This document shows positions 26,204-33,676 of a stretch of 64,000 nt of DNA, one piece after another. Source of the DNA: Faecalispora anaeroviscerum (GTDB lineage Bacteria > Bacillota > Clostridia > Oscillospirales > Acutalibacteraceae); contig NZ_CANOOQ010000001.1 of NCBI RefSeq assembly GCF_947568225.1, positions 2,480,001 through 2,544,000 of the forward strand, read 5' to 3'. Position numbers and translations under genes: made by a program. Positions within the stretch are counted from its first letter, which is position 1. The number at the start of each line of letters is the position of its first letter. The notes under the pieces are model-generated. The model saw only the letters and a list, made by a program, of their open reading frames with translations, did no database searches and was not told the origin of the DNA.

Positions 26204-27214
26204 TTACGTTGAAGTCAAATGCACCAGATGCGCCACGCCGGGTACGCTTTCGCCCTGCTGCTGAGAGGTGGGGGACATCAGCGCGCCGGTGGCGACGAAC
26301 AGCACATTGTTCAGCTCTCGGCTTTGCAGGCGCCGCAGAATCACCGAGCAGAGTACCGACGCGGAGCATCCGCAGCCGGAGCCGCCTGCGTGTACATCCT
26401 GCTTTTCGCGGTCATACAGCATCATGCCGCAGTCGTTGTGAACATCTGTAACATCCAGATTGTTGTCGGCCAGAATCTGGCGCACGAGCTTTGTGCCGAT
26501 CAAACCCAGGTCGCCGGTTAAAATCAGATCGTAGTCCTTTGGCATGGTGCCGGTGTCCTGCAAAAAATCTGAAATGGTCTGCGCGGCGGCCGGGGCCATC
26601 GCGGCGCCCATGTTGGCGGCATCCTTAATGCCGAGGTCTACAATGCGCCCCACCGTCACATCGCTGACGAACGGCCCCTTTCCGCTGGTTCCAACGATTG
26701 CGGAGCCGGAAGCCGTGGCCGTCCACTGTGCGGTGGGGGTTCTCTGCCCGCCGTATTCCAGCGGCAGGCGGAACTGGCGCTCCGCCGAGCAGAAGTGAGA
26801 GGAGGTAACGGCCGCCGCCTTGCGGGCCGCGCCGCTCTCTACCAGAATCGAGGCCAGCGTCAGCGTTTGCGCCATAGTGGAGCAAGCGCCAAACTGCCCT
26901 AAAAAGGGAATATCCAGACTGCGGAGGCCGAACGTGGAAGAAATGCACTGGTTGAGAAGATCACCAGCGAAAATGTAGTCGATGTCCTGTGCGGTTACGC
27001 CCGCTTTGCGCAGCGCCAGATTGACGGCCTCCGTTTGCAGGCGGCTTTCCGCTTTTTCCCAGCTGCTTTCGCCAAGTGTCGTATCCTCAAAGGAAAGGTC
27101 AAAAAAACTGCTCAGTGGCCCCTGCATTTCCTTTTTGCCCACAACAGAGGCAAAGCCTTCAATGGTGGGCCGATTGGTCATTTGCAGGGTGTAGCGTCCA
27201 ATTCGTTGTGCCAT
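26204..27214 (-). CDS. spoVAD: stage V sporulation protein AD
   Basis: A 336-residue thiolase-fold SpoVAD, part of the SpoVA channel that moves dipicolinic acid into the forespore and releases it at germination. FGACSTMAQTL (about 107-117) corresponds to the ketosynthase cysteine region, and HNDCGMMLYD and GGSGCGCSASVL are family-typical. It follows spoVAC by 14 bases. SpoVAE, usually the next gene, does not follow; the transcript ends at a terminator. Confidence 0.95.
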   Translation of the reverse strand: MAQRIGRYTLQMTNRPTIEGFASVVGKKEMQGPLSSFFDLSFEDTTLGESSWEKAESRLQTEAVNLALRKAGVTAQDIDYIFAGDLLNQCISSTFGLRSLDIPFLGQFGACSTMAQTLTLASILVESGAARKAAAVTSSHFCSAERQFRLPLEYGGQRTPTAQWTATASGSAIVGTSGKGPFVSDVTVGRIVDLGIKDAANMGAAMAPAAAQTISDFLQDTGTMPKDYDLILTGDLGLIGTKLVRQILADNNLDVTDVHNDCGMMLYDREKQDVHAGGSGCGCSASVLCSVILRRLQSRELNNVLFVATGALMSPTSQQQGESVPGVAHLVHLTST

Positions 27215-27228
27215 GTGCCCTCCCTCCC

Positions 27229-27675
27229 TCAGTACCAGCCGAACAGGTAAATGATCAGCCCGTACAGAACCGAGGCGGTGATGCCATATACCAGAACCGG
27301 CCCGGCGATGATAAACATTTTCGCGCCGATTCCCGTCACAAAGCCCTCGGGCTTAAATTCCATGGCGGGCGATACCATCGAGTTTGCAAAGCCTGTAATG
27401 GGTACGAGCGTGCCGGCCCCGGCATGCTTTGCCAAATTATCGTAGACTTTCAGTGCGGTAAAGAGTGCCGTTAGGGCGATCAGCACGGTGGATTCCGCGG
27501 CGCGGGCTTCCTTTAAATCAAGCCCGGAGCCTTGAAACCAGTTCACGAGAAACTGGCCGAACGTGCAGATTGCTCCGCCAACCAGAAATGCCATCAGGCA
27601 GTTTTTCAGGATTGGGCTGGGCGGCGACGCCTTTTCCGTCATTTTGGAGTATTCTTCTTTTGTTATTTTTTTCAA
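27229..27675 (-). CDS. spoVAC: stage V sporulation protein AC
   Basis: A 148-residue integral membrane protein forming the mechanosensitive SpoVA channel part. Four to five hydrophobic segments (about 25-43, 60-80, 88-105 and 112-148), with the conserved GAGTLVPITGFANSMVSPA loop at about 86-104. Located upstream of spoVAD. Expression in the forespore from a sigma-G promoter is expected, but I could not identify the boxes with confidence. Confidence 0.95.
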   Translation of the reverse strand: MKKITKEEYSKMTEKASPPSPILKNCLMAFLVGGAICTFGQFLVNWFQGSGLDLKEARAAESTVLIALTALFTALKVYDNLAKHAGAGTLVPITGFANSMVSPAMEFKPEGFVTGIGAKMFIIAGPVLVYGITASVLYGLIIYLFGWY

Positions 27676-27738
27676 CAGAATTCATCCCCTTTTGATTGCG
27701 TTAACAATGCTATCTTTTCCTTTTGAAAAAGGAATATG

Positions 27739-27796
27739 CAAAAAAATCCCGCGCTCGGGCATGCTAACCGAAGCGCGGGATTTCCTTTTTTATTTT
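27739..27796 (-). terminator. terminator of the phosphohexomutase gene
   Basis: AAATCCCGCGCT and AGCGCGGGATTT make a 12-bp stem; a seven-base T run follows on the minus strand and a T-rich tract on the plus strand. Likely works in both directions. Confidence 0.85.
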
Positions 27797-27843
27797 TTAT
27801 AGGGTGTATCACTTTAAAAAATTCACAATTCAATTTTGATTGA

Positions 27844-27867
27844 TTCCCCCGCCAACGACGGGAGAAC
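27844..27867. repeat. small GC palindrome, family copy d
   Basis: TTCCCCCG / CGGGAGAA arms around an 8-base centre between the phosphohexomutase gene and its terminator; same family as the five other copies. Confidence 0.45.
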
Positions 27868-27889
27868 GAAATAACTGGTCTTGCCGGCG

Positions 27890-29410
27890 TTACGCGCGCG
27901 GCTGCTCCAGCAACGGAGCAAGATTCAGGCCGCTGCAGGTGGTAAGGAATTTCGCCAGCTTTTCGCGGATGATGGCAACACCGCCCACCGCGTCGCTTTC
28001 AATGTTCAGCGGCATGATGGGGTCGTGTACACTCAGGCGCAGCAGAAACCAGCCGTTACCTTCACTGTTGCCGAACGATACACGCAGACCCTCGTGGTTG
28101 TCTGGAGCAATCTGCCAGCCCTGATTTTTGGCATACTGCTCCAAGTCGGCCAGAATTTTTTCACCGCATTCGCGGAATGCTTCTTGGGTAATCGGCAGGC
28201 GAATTTCCGTCGCTTCCTTCGGCTCCGAAAGTGCCTCGAGCAGGCTTTCCAGCGTTTTGCCTTCCTTGCGCAGCACCGCCAGCTTAATGATGATCTTTGT
28301 TACCAGATAAGCGCCGTCGTCAAGAAAGTAATTTTCGCGCATCGCGGCATGGCCGGAGGTTTCAATTGCCAGAGGGCAGTTGACGCCCGCCTCGTTTAAG
28401 CGAACGGCTTCGTTGATCACGTTCTTATAGCCGCGCTTGAAGCGGTGATGCACGCCGCCGAGCGTTGTTTCTATGTAGCGTTTCAGTCCGTCGGAGGTGA
28501 TGGAGTCCGTCACAATAGTGCCGCCATCGTTGCCCTCGAGTGCGATCGAGGAGGCCAGCGCCACCAAACGATTGCGGTTAATCTCGAGGCCTTGGCTGTC
28601 CACAGCGCCGCCTCTATCCACGTCGGTGTCGAAGATTACGCCCAGATCCGCGCCGGAAAGCACCGTAGCACTGCACACGGAATCCATCGCCTGTTGGTTT
28701 TCGGGGTTCGGCACATGGTTCGGGAACATGCCGTCCGGGTCAAGAAACTGGCTGCCGTTGATGTTCGCACCCAGCGGCTCGAGTACGTCGTACGCGTAAA
28801 AGCCGCCGGCTCCGTTTCCGGCATCCACCACAATGTGGAAGCCCTCCAACGGGCGGTCGTAGTTTTCCGAGTTTACACCCTGCTTGATGATGCTGCGCAG
28901 GTGTGCGCTGTAAATTTTCATGTGGTCGCTTTGCTCCACGCTGCCGGGCTTGTCTGCTGCGGGAGCCTTGCTTTCCTGTGCGTAGAGCAGCAGGGCTTCA
29001 ATGTCGGGAGCGTCCAGTCCACCGGTTTTTACAAAGAATTTCAGCCCGTTCCGGTTGAACGGATGGTGGCTGGCGGTGATCTGCACCGCGCCGTCGCAGG
29101 GAATATCCAATGTTGCCATAAACATAGACGGCGTTGAGGCGAGGCCGCAGTCGAGCACACGGATTCCGCAGCCGGTAAGGGCACGGGTCACCGCCGCGCT
29201 GACGCGGGGAGCGGAGATGCGCGAATCATGGCCCAGTGCCACGGAGAGTTCACTCGCCGCCTTGCGGGTGCGCTCCGAAAGCCAGAGGGCAAATCCGCGC
29301 GAAATGCGCTCAATCACTTCGTCGGTCAGGTTCACCGGCTCGGGGCCTTCACTGGCTACCCCGCGAATATCGGTGCCGCTTTTGAATTGCTTCCATTCTT
29401 TTGTCAGCAT
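27890..29410 (-). CDS. phosphoglucomutase/phosphomannomutase
   Basis: A 506-residue alpha-D-phosphohexomutase that interconverts hexose 1- and 6-phosphates. The phosphoserine loop TASHHPFNRNG (Ser 114), the Mg2+ loop DTDVDRGG, the sugar-binding loop ETSGHAAM and a C-terminal phosphate-binding FGNSEGNGWFLLR stretch are all present. Whether glucose, mannose or both are used cannot be read from the motifs. Glucose 1-phosphate from the GH94 enzyme (37304) is a plausible substrate. Monocistronic, divergent from the ABC ATPase. Confidence 0.92.
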   Translation of the reverse strand: MLTKEWKQFKSGTDIRGVASEGPEPVNLTDEVIERISRGFALWLSERTRKAASELSVALGHDSRISAPRVSAAVTRALTGCGIRVLDCGLASTPSMFMATLDIPCDGAVQITASHHPFNRNGLKFFVKTGGLDAPDIEALLLYAQESKAPAADKPGSVEQSDHMKIYSAHLRSIIKQGVNSENYDRPLEGFHIVVDAGNGAGGFYAYDVLEPLGANINGSQFLDPDGMFPNHVPNPENQQAMDSVCSATVLSGADLGVIFDTDVDRGGAVDSQGLEINRNRLVALASSIALEGNDGGTIVTDSITSDGLKRYIETTLGGVHHRFKRGYKNVINEAVRLNEAGVNCPLAIETSGHAAMRENYFLDDGAYLVTKIIIKLAVLRKEGKTLESLLEALSEPKEATEIRLPITQEAFRECGEKILADLEQYAKNQGWQIAPDNHEGLRVSFGNSEGNGWFLLRLSVHDPIMPLNIESDAVGGVAIIREKLAKFLTTCSGLNLAPLLEQPRA

Positions 29411-29554
29411 AACATCCTGCTCCTTTTATGGTGGGCGCGGGCGCGCCGAAAATAAATCGAGAATTGTAGCTCTATTATAGAATAAAGCGGCGGGAAAGTA
29501 AATCGCCGTTTTGGGCGGATTGCCCCGCCCGCAGAATCATAAGGAGGAATTGAC

Positions 29555-30232
29555 ATGGAACTCATTCGCATAGAGGGAATCAAAAAACGGTATTGGAATG
29601 GAGAGGAGGAAATCCGAGCGCTCGACGATCTAAATCTGAAGATTGAAGAGGGGGAGTTTGTCGCGATCATCGGGCCGTCCGGCAGCGGTAAATCCACGCT
29701 GATGAACGTGTTGGGTTGTTTGGATCTGCCTACAAGCGGGGAGTATTACTTAAACGGGGAGAATGTGGCGAAGATGTCGGAGGAGCGGCTATCACGCATC
29801 CGCAATAAAGAGATTGGCTTTGTGTTTCAGGGCTTTAACCTGATCCCGACGCTCGACGCGCTGGAAAATGTGGAGCTTCCGCTCGTGTACCGCGGCCTGC
29901 GCAAGGCAGAGCGCCAGAGCTTGAGCCGTGAGGCGCTGGTGCGCGTGGGGCTTGAAAGCCGGCTGTTCCACCGCCCGGGCCAGATGAGCGGTGGCCAGCA
30001 GCAGCGTGTGGCAATCGCCAGAGCCATCGCGGCCAGCCCGCCGGTGATTCTGGCAGATGAGCCGACGGGAAACCTGGATTCGCAGTCCGGGCAAGAGGTG
30101 ATGGGTATTCTAAAAAGCCTGAACGGCGAGGGCAGAACGGTCATCCTGATTACGCATGATGATAAAATTGCGGCGCAGGCAGATAGAAAAATCCGAATTC
30201 AGGATGGCAAAATTGTAGAAATCAGTTCTTAA
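29555..30232 (+). CDS. ABC transporter ATP-binding protein (MacB/LolD type)
   Basis: A 225-residue ATPase: Walker A GPSGSGKST (40-48), Q-loop FQGFNLIP (91-98), signature MSGGQQQR (144-151), Walker B VILADEPT (164-171), H-loop ITHDD. Sequence type is that of MacB/FtsE/LolD ATPases, which pair with FtsX-like permeases for export or mechanotransmission. No permease is next to it on either side, so its partner is encoded elsewhere. AAGGAGG precedes the ATG. Confidence 0.93.
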   Translation: MELIRIEGIKKRYWNGEEEIRALDDLNLKIEEGEFVAIIGPSGSGKSTLMNVLGCLDLPTSGEYYLNGENVAKMSEERLSRIRNKEIGFVFQGFNLIPTLDALENVELPLVYRGLRKAERQSLSREALVRVGLESRLFHRPGQMSGGQQQRVAIARAIAASPPVILADEPTGNLDSQSGQEVMGILKSLNGEGRTVILITHDDKIAAQADRKIRIQDGKIVEISS

Positions 30233-30239
30233 CAGTCGG

Positions 30240-30267
30240 TTGACAAATAAGGGGAAACTGATATAAT
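30240..30267 (+). promoter_or_regulatory. promoter of the 83-residue gene
   Basis: TTGACA and TATAAT with a 16-base spacer, starting just after the ABC ATPase stop. Both boxes are perfect consensus. Confidence 0.85.
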
Positions 30268-30322
30268 ATTATTGATCTTTTTAGGCGGTACGGTAACCCT
30301 TATTTAGAACGGGGGAAATTTT

Positions 30323-30574
30323 ATGGGAAAATCTGTTTTAGAATTACATGATTTGGATGTACCCGGTTTTATTCGTGTGTTGGAGCAGTGCAAGGGAAAC
30401 GTGTTTTTGGTAACACGTGAGGGAGACCGCCTGAATTTGCGCAGCAAACTTTCTCAACTGATGGGTTTGACTCATCTGATTGAGGGGGGAAAAATTGCCG
30501 AAGCATTTTTGGAGTGCGAAAACCCCGAAGACGAAAGCATGCTGTTTCGTTATAATTTGTTTCAAAAGTCCTGA
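30323..30574 (+). CDS. small HPr-like protein of unknown function
   Basis: 83 residues behind a perfect-consensus promoter. Part of it (DRLNLRSKLSQLMGLTHLIEGGKI...ENPEDESMLF) recalls the second half of HPr-family proteins (xVNxKSxxxxxxLxxxxG), but the N-terminal phospho-His segment of HPr is absent. I infer a non-catalytic HPr-like fold. No neighbours explain its job. A strong promoter and its own terminator suggest high, separate expression. Confidence 0.7.
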   Translation: MGKSVLELHDLDVPGFIRVLEQCKGNVFLVTREGDRLNLRSKLSQLMGLTHLIEGGKIAEAFLECENPEDESMLFRYNLFQKS

Positions 30575-30680
30575 GCGAGTTTCCAGCGGAAAAGCCAACG
30601 GTCTTAAAAAGGAATCTTCGTAATACAGAGCTTCTGTGCCACGGCTTTCTTTGAGCTGGAACGTTTATCTAAAAAAGCAA

Positions 30681-30709
30681 AGGCCGCTCCGAATGAGCGG
30701 CTTTTTTAT
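30681..30709 (+). terminator. terminator of the 83-residue gene
   Basis: AGGCCGCTC and GAGCGGCTT arms with a five-base loop and six Ts. It ends where the next gene's TTG start begins. Confidence 0.85.
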
Positions 30710-31677
30710 TGAAAGGGTTGTTTCCTATCACACGGCGAAAAAAAGTATCAATCCCGGTTGTGTTTGCGGCGGTTATTTTAATTCTGGCAAGCTGGTTTTT
30801 TGCATCTCATCCGGATCGAAGTCCGGGAAATCCCAACGTACCATCCGGCGATTTTGTCAGCAGTGAAACAAGCGGCGCAGCCGGCAGTGTTTCCGTTTAT
30901 TATCTCGATGTTGGCCAGGGGGACAGCGAACTGATCTGTCTGCCTAGCGGAGAGAACATATTGATCGACGCGGGCCTTTCCGACGGAGCGGATAAGCTCA
31001 CGGCGTATCTTAAAAAGTTGGGTGTGAGCAAAATTGATTACCTGATCGCCACCCACCCGCACGCAGATCATATCGGGGGAATGGCACAGGTCATTAATGA
31101 ACTGGAGATTGGCAAGATTTATGTGCCAAAGGTTGCGGACAGCCAGGTCCCCACAACGCGCACTTATGAGGATATGCTCGACGCTGTGAAAAAAAAGGGC
31201 CTGCAGCTGACGCAGGGCAAGGCAGGCATGACGGTTCTGGAGCAGGAGAATACGCGGCTGGAGTTTTTGGCTCCGGTGGAAGAAAAGCAGGATGACCTGA
31301 ACAACTACTCCATTGTAGCGAAGCTTACCTTTGGGCAGCGTACTTTTTTGTTTACCGGAGATGCGGAGAAGGAAAGCGAGCAGCAGATGCTGCAAAAATA
31401 CAGCGGCGAGCTGCGCTGCGATGTACTGAAGGTTGGGCATCACGGCAGCAACAGCTCTTCCTCTGCTAACTTTTTGAAAGCGGTGTCGCCCAAATACGCG
31501 ATTATTTCCTGCGGGAAGAACAATGACTACGGTCACCCGCACAAAGAGACTCTAAGCCGCCTTTCTGCGGTCAAGGCTGCGGTTTACCGCACCGATGAAC
31601 AGGGAACTATTCTGGTAAACAGCAACGGTACCGATTTGGCGGTAAAAACAGGGCTGCCTCTGCTGGCGGCAGCGTGA
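30709..31677 (+). CDS. secreted/membrane-anchored ComEC-like metallo-beta-lactamase hydrolase
   Basis: A 322-residue protein with a basic start, a hydrophobic anchor at about 13-32 and an external MBL domain: LDVGQGDSELI (66-76), IDAGL, the metal motif THPHADHIGG (115-124), FTGDAEKESE and LKVGHHGSNSSSS. This is the domain found at the end of ComEC and in lone secreted ComEC/Rec2-like hydrolases, some of which cut DNA. No ComEC membrane part is present. The start is uncertain: only TTG/GTG codons are available (TTG 30709 used) and no good ribosome site is seen because the upstream terminator abuts it. Confidence 0.85.
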   Translation: MKGLFPITRRKKVSIPVVFAAVILILASWFFASHPDRSPGNPNVPSGDFVSSETSGAAGSVSVYYLDVGQGDSELICLPSGENILIDAGLSDGADKLTAYLKKLGVSKIDYLIATHPHADHIGGMAQVINELEIGKIYVPKVADSQVPTTRTYEDMLDAVKKKGLQLTQGKAGMTVLEQENTRLEFLAPVEEKQDDLNNYSIVAKLTFGQRTFLFTGDAEKESEQQMLQKYSGELRCDVLKVGHHGSNSSSSANFLKAVSPKYAIISCGKNNDYGHPHKETLSRLSAVKAAVYRTDEQGTILVNSNGTDLAVKTGLPLLAAA

Positions 31678-31694
31678 GAGATAGTTTAACAGAG

Positions 31695-31730
31695 AAAAGC
31701 CTGTGCTGATGGTTGGCACAGGCTTTTTTG
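31695..31730 (+). terminator. terminator of the MBL hydrolase gene
   Basis: AAAAGCCTGTGC and GCACAGGCTTTTTT arms with a nine-base loop. Confidence 0.9.
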
Positions 31731-31811
31731 TGCATGATGGGTTCAGTATGCCCCATGTACTGGATGCGATTTTTTTCTTTGCAGGCTTCTCCCGCACGAT
31801 CTCTCTGCTTA

Positions 31812-32060
31812 CGCAGCCTTGCCCCTCAGGCCGGGGCATGTTGTTTTTTTCTCGCTTTGGCGAGAGGGAGAGTGTTTTTTATCGCAGTTCCCGCGAGGAG
31901 ATTCTGCTGGCGCAGGGCTTGCCCCTCATGCCGGGGCGGGCACTTACTTTCGCGGAAGGGCGAAAGTAAGCAAAGGCCTTCCAAGGGGAGAGTTTCGATT
32001 CTCTCCCCTTGGATCCCCTCTCAACGACCAAAGGCTCTGCCTTTGGAAACCGGGAGGAGC
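31812..32060 (+). repeat. dispersed structured repeat, copy A with partial copy ahead
   Basis: A degenerate partial copy (about 31812-31870, with a CTCGC/GCGAG hairpin) precedes a full copy starting about 31898 (ATTCTGCTGGCGCAGG, CTTGCCCCTC, GCCGGGGC). The main hairpin has arms 31943-31953 (CTTACTTTCGC) and 31960-31970. A second hairpin, CCAAAGGC/GCCTTTGG, follows near 32022-32040. Orientation is opposite to copies B, C and E and equal to D (59264). Short ORFs here in all frames come from the repeat and are not genes. Confidence 0.75.
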
Positions 32061-32237
32061 TCCCGCTCTGGAGGGAAATTCCGCACAGGAACAAGCCTGT
32101 GCGCGCAGCTTGTGTGTAAGAAAGCTTTGATGCACACAAAAACAAAAAAGAAGCTCTCTGCTGACAGAAAGCATTCTTCTCCGAGCCAACAAGCACGCGC
32201 CTTGCTTTGTGAAAACAGGCAGTTTGCCGTTTCCGTT

Positions 32238-32540
32238 CAGCGGAGAAGCCGCACCTAAAAACTGCGAGCCAACGAGAGCGCTTTGAAAATGCCCGCCGAC
32301 AGACGGAACAGTAAGACTTATTTTCAGAGGAAACTCGGAGAGTGGGCATTTTCAATGAAGCGCCTTCCCGAGGGGTTTCGTTTACGCAATAAGGGATTGT
32401 TCCCCAAACGGATTCCAAAGGTGCCCTTTGGCGAGTCTTTGCTTCCTTTCGCCTCGTCGCGAAAGGAAGTGCCCGCCCCGGCACGAGGGGCAAGCCTGCG
32501 CCAGCAGAATTTCCATGGGGAACCCCAAAAAAACAAATTC
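32238..32540. repeat. tandem duplication, first unit
   Basis: First of two about 300-bp direct repeats offset by 337 bases; long stretches are identical to 32575-32877. Each unit has a 12-bp inverted repeat TTGAAAATGCCC / GGGCATTTTCAA spaced about 60 bases apart, and each ends with one copy of the dispersed structured repeat. Confidence 0.85.
32395..32516 (-). repeat. dispersed structured repeat, copy B
   Basis: Reverse-oriented copy inside the first tandem unit. Main hairpin arms 32442-32452 and 32459-32469 read CTTCCTTTCGC and its complement. Against copy A one base pair changed from A-T to C-G on both arms, a compensatory change. Confidence 0.8.
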
Positions 32541-32574
32541 TATTACGCACGACGGAAAGTCCACACTTACCTTA

Positions 32575-32877
32575 GAGCGGCGAAGCCGCACCGAATAACT
32601 CCGAGCCAACGAGAGCGCTTTGAAAATGCCCGCCGACAGACGAAACAGCAAGACTTATGTTCAGATGAAACTCGGAGAGTGGGCATTTTCAATGGAGCGC
32701 CTTCCCGAGGGCTTTCGTTTAAACAATGAGGGATTGTTCCCCAAACGGATTCCAAAGGTGCCCTTTGGCGAGTCTTTGCTTCCTTTCGCCTCGTCGCGAA
32801 AGGAAGTGCCCGCCCCGGCATGAGGGGCAAGCCTGCGCCAGCAGAATTTCCACGGGAAACCCCGGAGAGAAGAATTC
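32575..32877. repeat. tandem duplication, second unit
   Basis: Second unit, 337 bases after the first, differing by scattered substitutions only, including in the single-stranded parts. Homology stops shortly after the AATTTCC and CCCC segments of the embedded repeat copy. Confidence 0.85.
32732..32853 (-). repeat. dispersed structured repeat, copy C
   Basis: Copy inside the second tandem unit; main hairpin arms 32779-32789 and 32796-32806 identical to copy B. Confidence 0.8.
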
Positions 32878-32964
32878 GCTCTCTCACAAAAAGTGTAAAT
32901 AAGGAAATAGGCGCCCTGACAGGAAGGGTAAGCACTGCCCCGGCAGGCAGGCCGCGCCTGCAAA

Positions 32965-33000
32965 AAAAACAGCGCCATCCCTCAAACAAGGGATGGCGCT
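32965..33000 (-). terminator. terminator at the end of the structured RNA
   Basis: AGCGCCATCCCT pairs with its complement around a five-base loop and is followed by eight Ts on the minus strand only. No minus-strand protein gene lies upstream of it before 33677, so it must end a non-coding transcript. Confidence 0.85.
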
Positions 33001-33054
33001 TTCGGCCTAAATGGCCGGCAGCCGCACGCGGGCGATGCGTGCGGGAAAGGCTTT

Positions 33055-33212
33055 CTTACAGACAATAGCGCGGCGGAGCCGGGACCACGGTACCGGGGGC
33101 GGCCCGCGGTTTTAAAGGGACTGCAATATCATGTTGGGAATCTGCTTACTGAATTCCTGGTCTATCCTATAAATATCCAGAAACCCGGCTCCGCTTTGCC
33201 TTTGTCTGTAAG
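33055..33212 (-). ncRNA. candidate structured non-coding RNA (core)
   Basis: On the minus strand the 5' segment (33212-33184) and 3' segment (33083-33055) pair in two perfect 11-bp helices, CTTACAGACAA/TTGTCTGTAAG and GCGGAGCCGGG/CCCGGCTCCGC, separated by a seven-by-seven internal loop. Inside are three hairpins: CTGG/CCAG, GGAAT/ATTCC and ACCGCGG/CCGTGGT. Downstream come CCGCACGC/GCGTGCGG and GCCGGCC/GGCC hairpins and a strong terminator. This is the architecture of a stable RNA. I could not match it to tmRNA, RNase P, SRP or 6S by motif. No coding potential is evident. Confidence 0.55.
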
Positions 33213-33217
33213 GCAGC

Positions 33218-33465
33218 AAAAAAGCGCTGGTCACGGAATCCCTCATAAGGGGTGCTTCCATAACACAGCGCTACTATTTCAAGTGCAACTCACAATTCCC
33301 ATTCGGGGCTTTCTCCCTCCCCTCTGTACAAAAGGGAGAAAATGGGTTATAATTGTGCTTGCAATTCGCAGCGAAAGCTGTTGTTATGGAGGTGCGTTCT
33401 CCGTAGCAGGGGATGAGGTGTTTGCGGCATCTTGTCCCCGCTTTGCACTTTAATTGTGCCTTACA
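33218..33465 (-). ncRNA. candidate non-coding RNA with own promoter and terminator
   Basis: A minus-strand promoter (33472-33500) is followed by about 250 bases with no ORF, and a terminator (33223-33272: AGCGCTG/CAGCGCT plus six Ts). The 5' segment AAGTGCAA (33450-33443) pairs with TTGCACTT (33288-33281), closing the whole element; inside, a long hairpin formed by GCAAGCACAATT and AATTGTGAGTTGC encloses a copy of the small palindrome family. The structured core at 33055-33212 lies directly downstream, so both may be one RNA when the terminator is read through. Confidence 0.45.
33302..33345. repeat. small GC palindrome, family copy e
   Basis: CTTTCTCCCT / AGGGAGAAA arms inside the candidate non-coding RNA; same family as the copies at 12451, 15883, 19669, 27844 and 37267. 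Confidence 0.4.
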
Positions 33466-33471
33466 AGGTAA

Positions 33472-33500
33472 ATTATACCATTTATTGTAATTAATTGCAA
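33472..33500 (-). promoter_or_regulatory. promoter of the candidate non-coding RNA
   Basis: TTGCAA and TATAAT with exactly 17 bases between them on the minus strand; predicted start near 33465. There is no minus-strand ORF downstream for 500 bases other than repeat-derived ones. Confidence 0.65.
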
Positions 33501-33545
33501 GATGTATTAGAGGTATGTGCGAATTGTCACAATTAGAAAAGCTGT

Positions 33546-33574
33546 GCCGGGTTTTGAAAATCCGGCGCTTTTTT
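33546..33574 (+). terminator. plus-strand terminator without an obvious gene
   Basis: GCCGG...CCGGC stem with inner TTTT/AAAA pairs and a six-base T run on the plus strand. No plus-strand gene lies within 1.8 kb upstream, so an unseen short transcript or a relic is implied. Confidence 0.5.
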
Positions 33575-33615
33575 GACATAATCAAAGAAGAAAACCATGC
33601 GAAAGATGAGATAGG

Positions 33616-33650
33616 AATAAAAAAGCCCCTGTGCATTGAAGCACAGGGGT
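33616..33650 (-). terminator. terminator of the binding-protein gene
   Basis: CCCCTGTGC and GCACAGGGG arms with a six-base loop and a six-base T run on the minus strand. Confidence 0.9.
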
Positions 33651-33676
33651 TACTCCTTTTTCGGAGCTTGTCCAAC

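Noticed and set aside
32238..32877. CRISPR-like array
   Set aside because: Only two units of about 300 bases, with no short repeat-spacer pattern and no cas genes.
31713..33068. Many overlapping ORFs of 60-220 codons on both strands
   Set aside because: They track the repeat copies, have opposite-strand mirrors of similar length, no ribosome sites, and no recognisable domains; the open frames come from GC-rich repeats.
33073..33110. Possible T-box antiterminator (GGTACCG) on the minus strand
   Set aside because: The flanking bases do not match the T-box sequence, and the segment is used in the CCGTGGT/ACCGCGG hairpin; no downstream aminoacyl or amino-acid gene exists.
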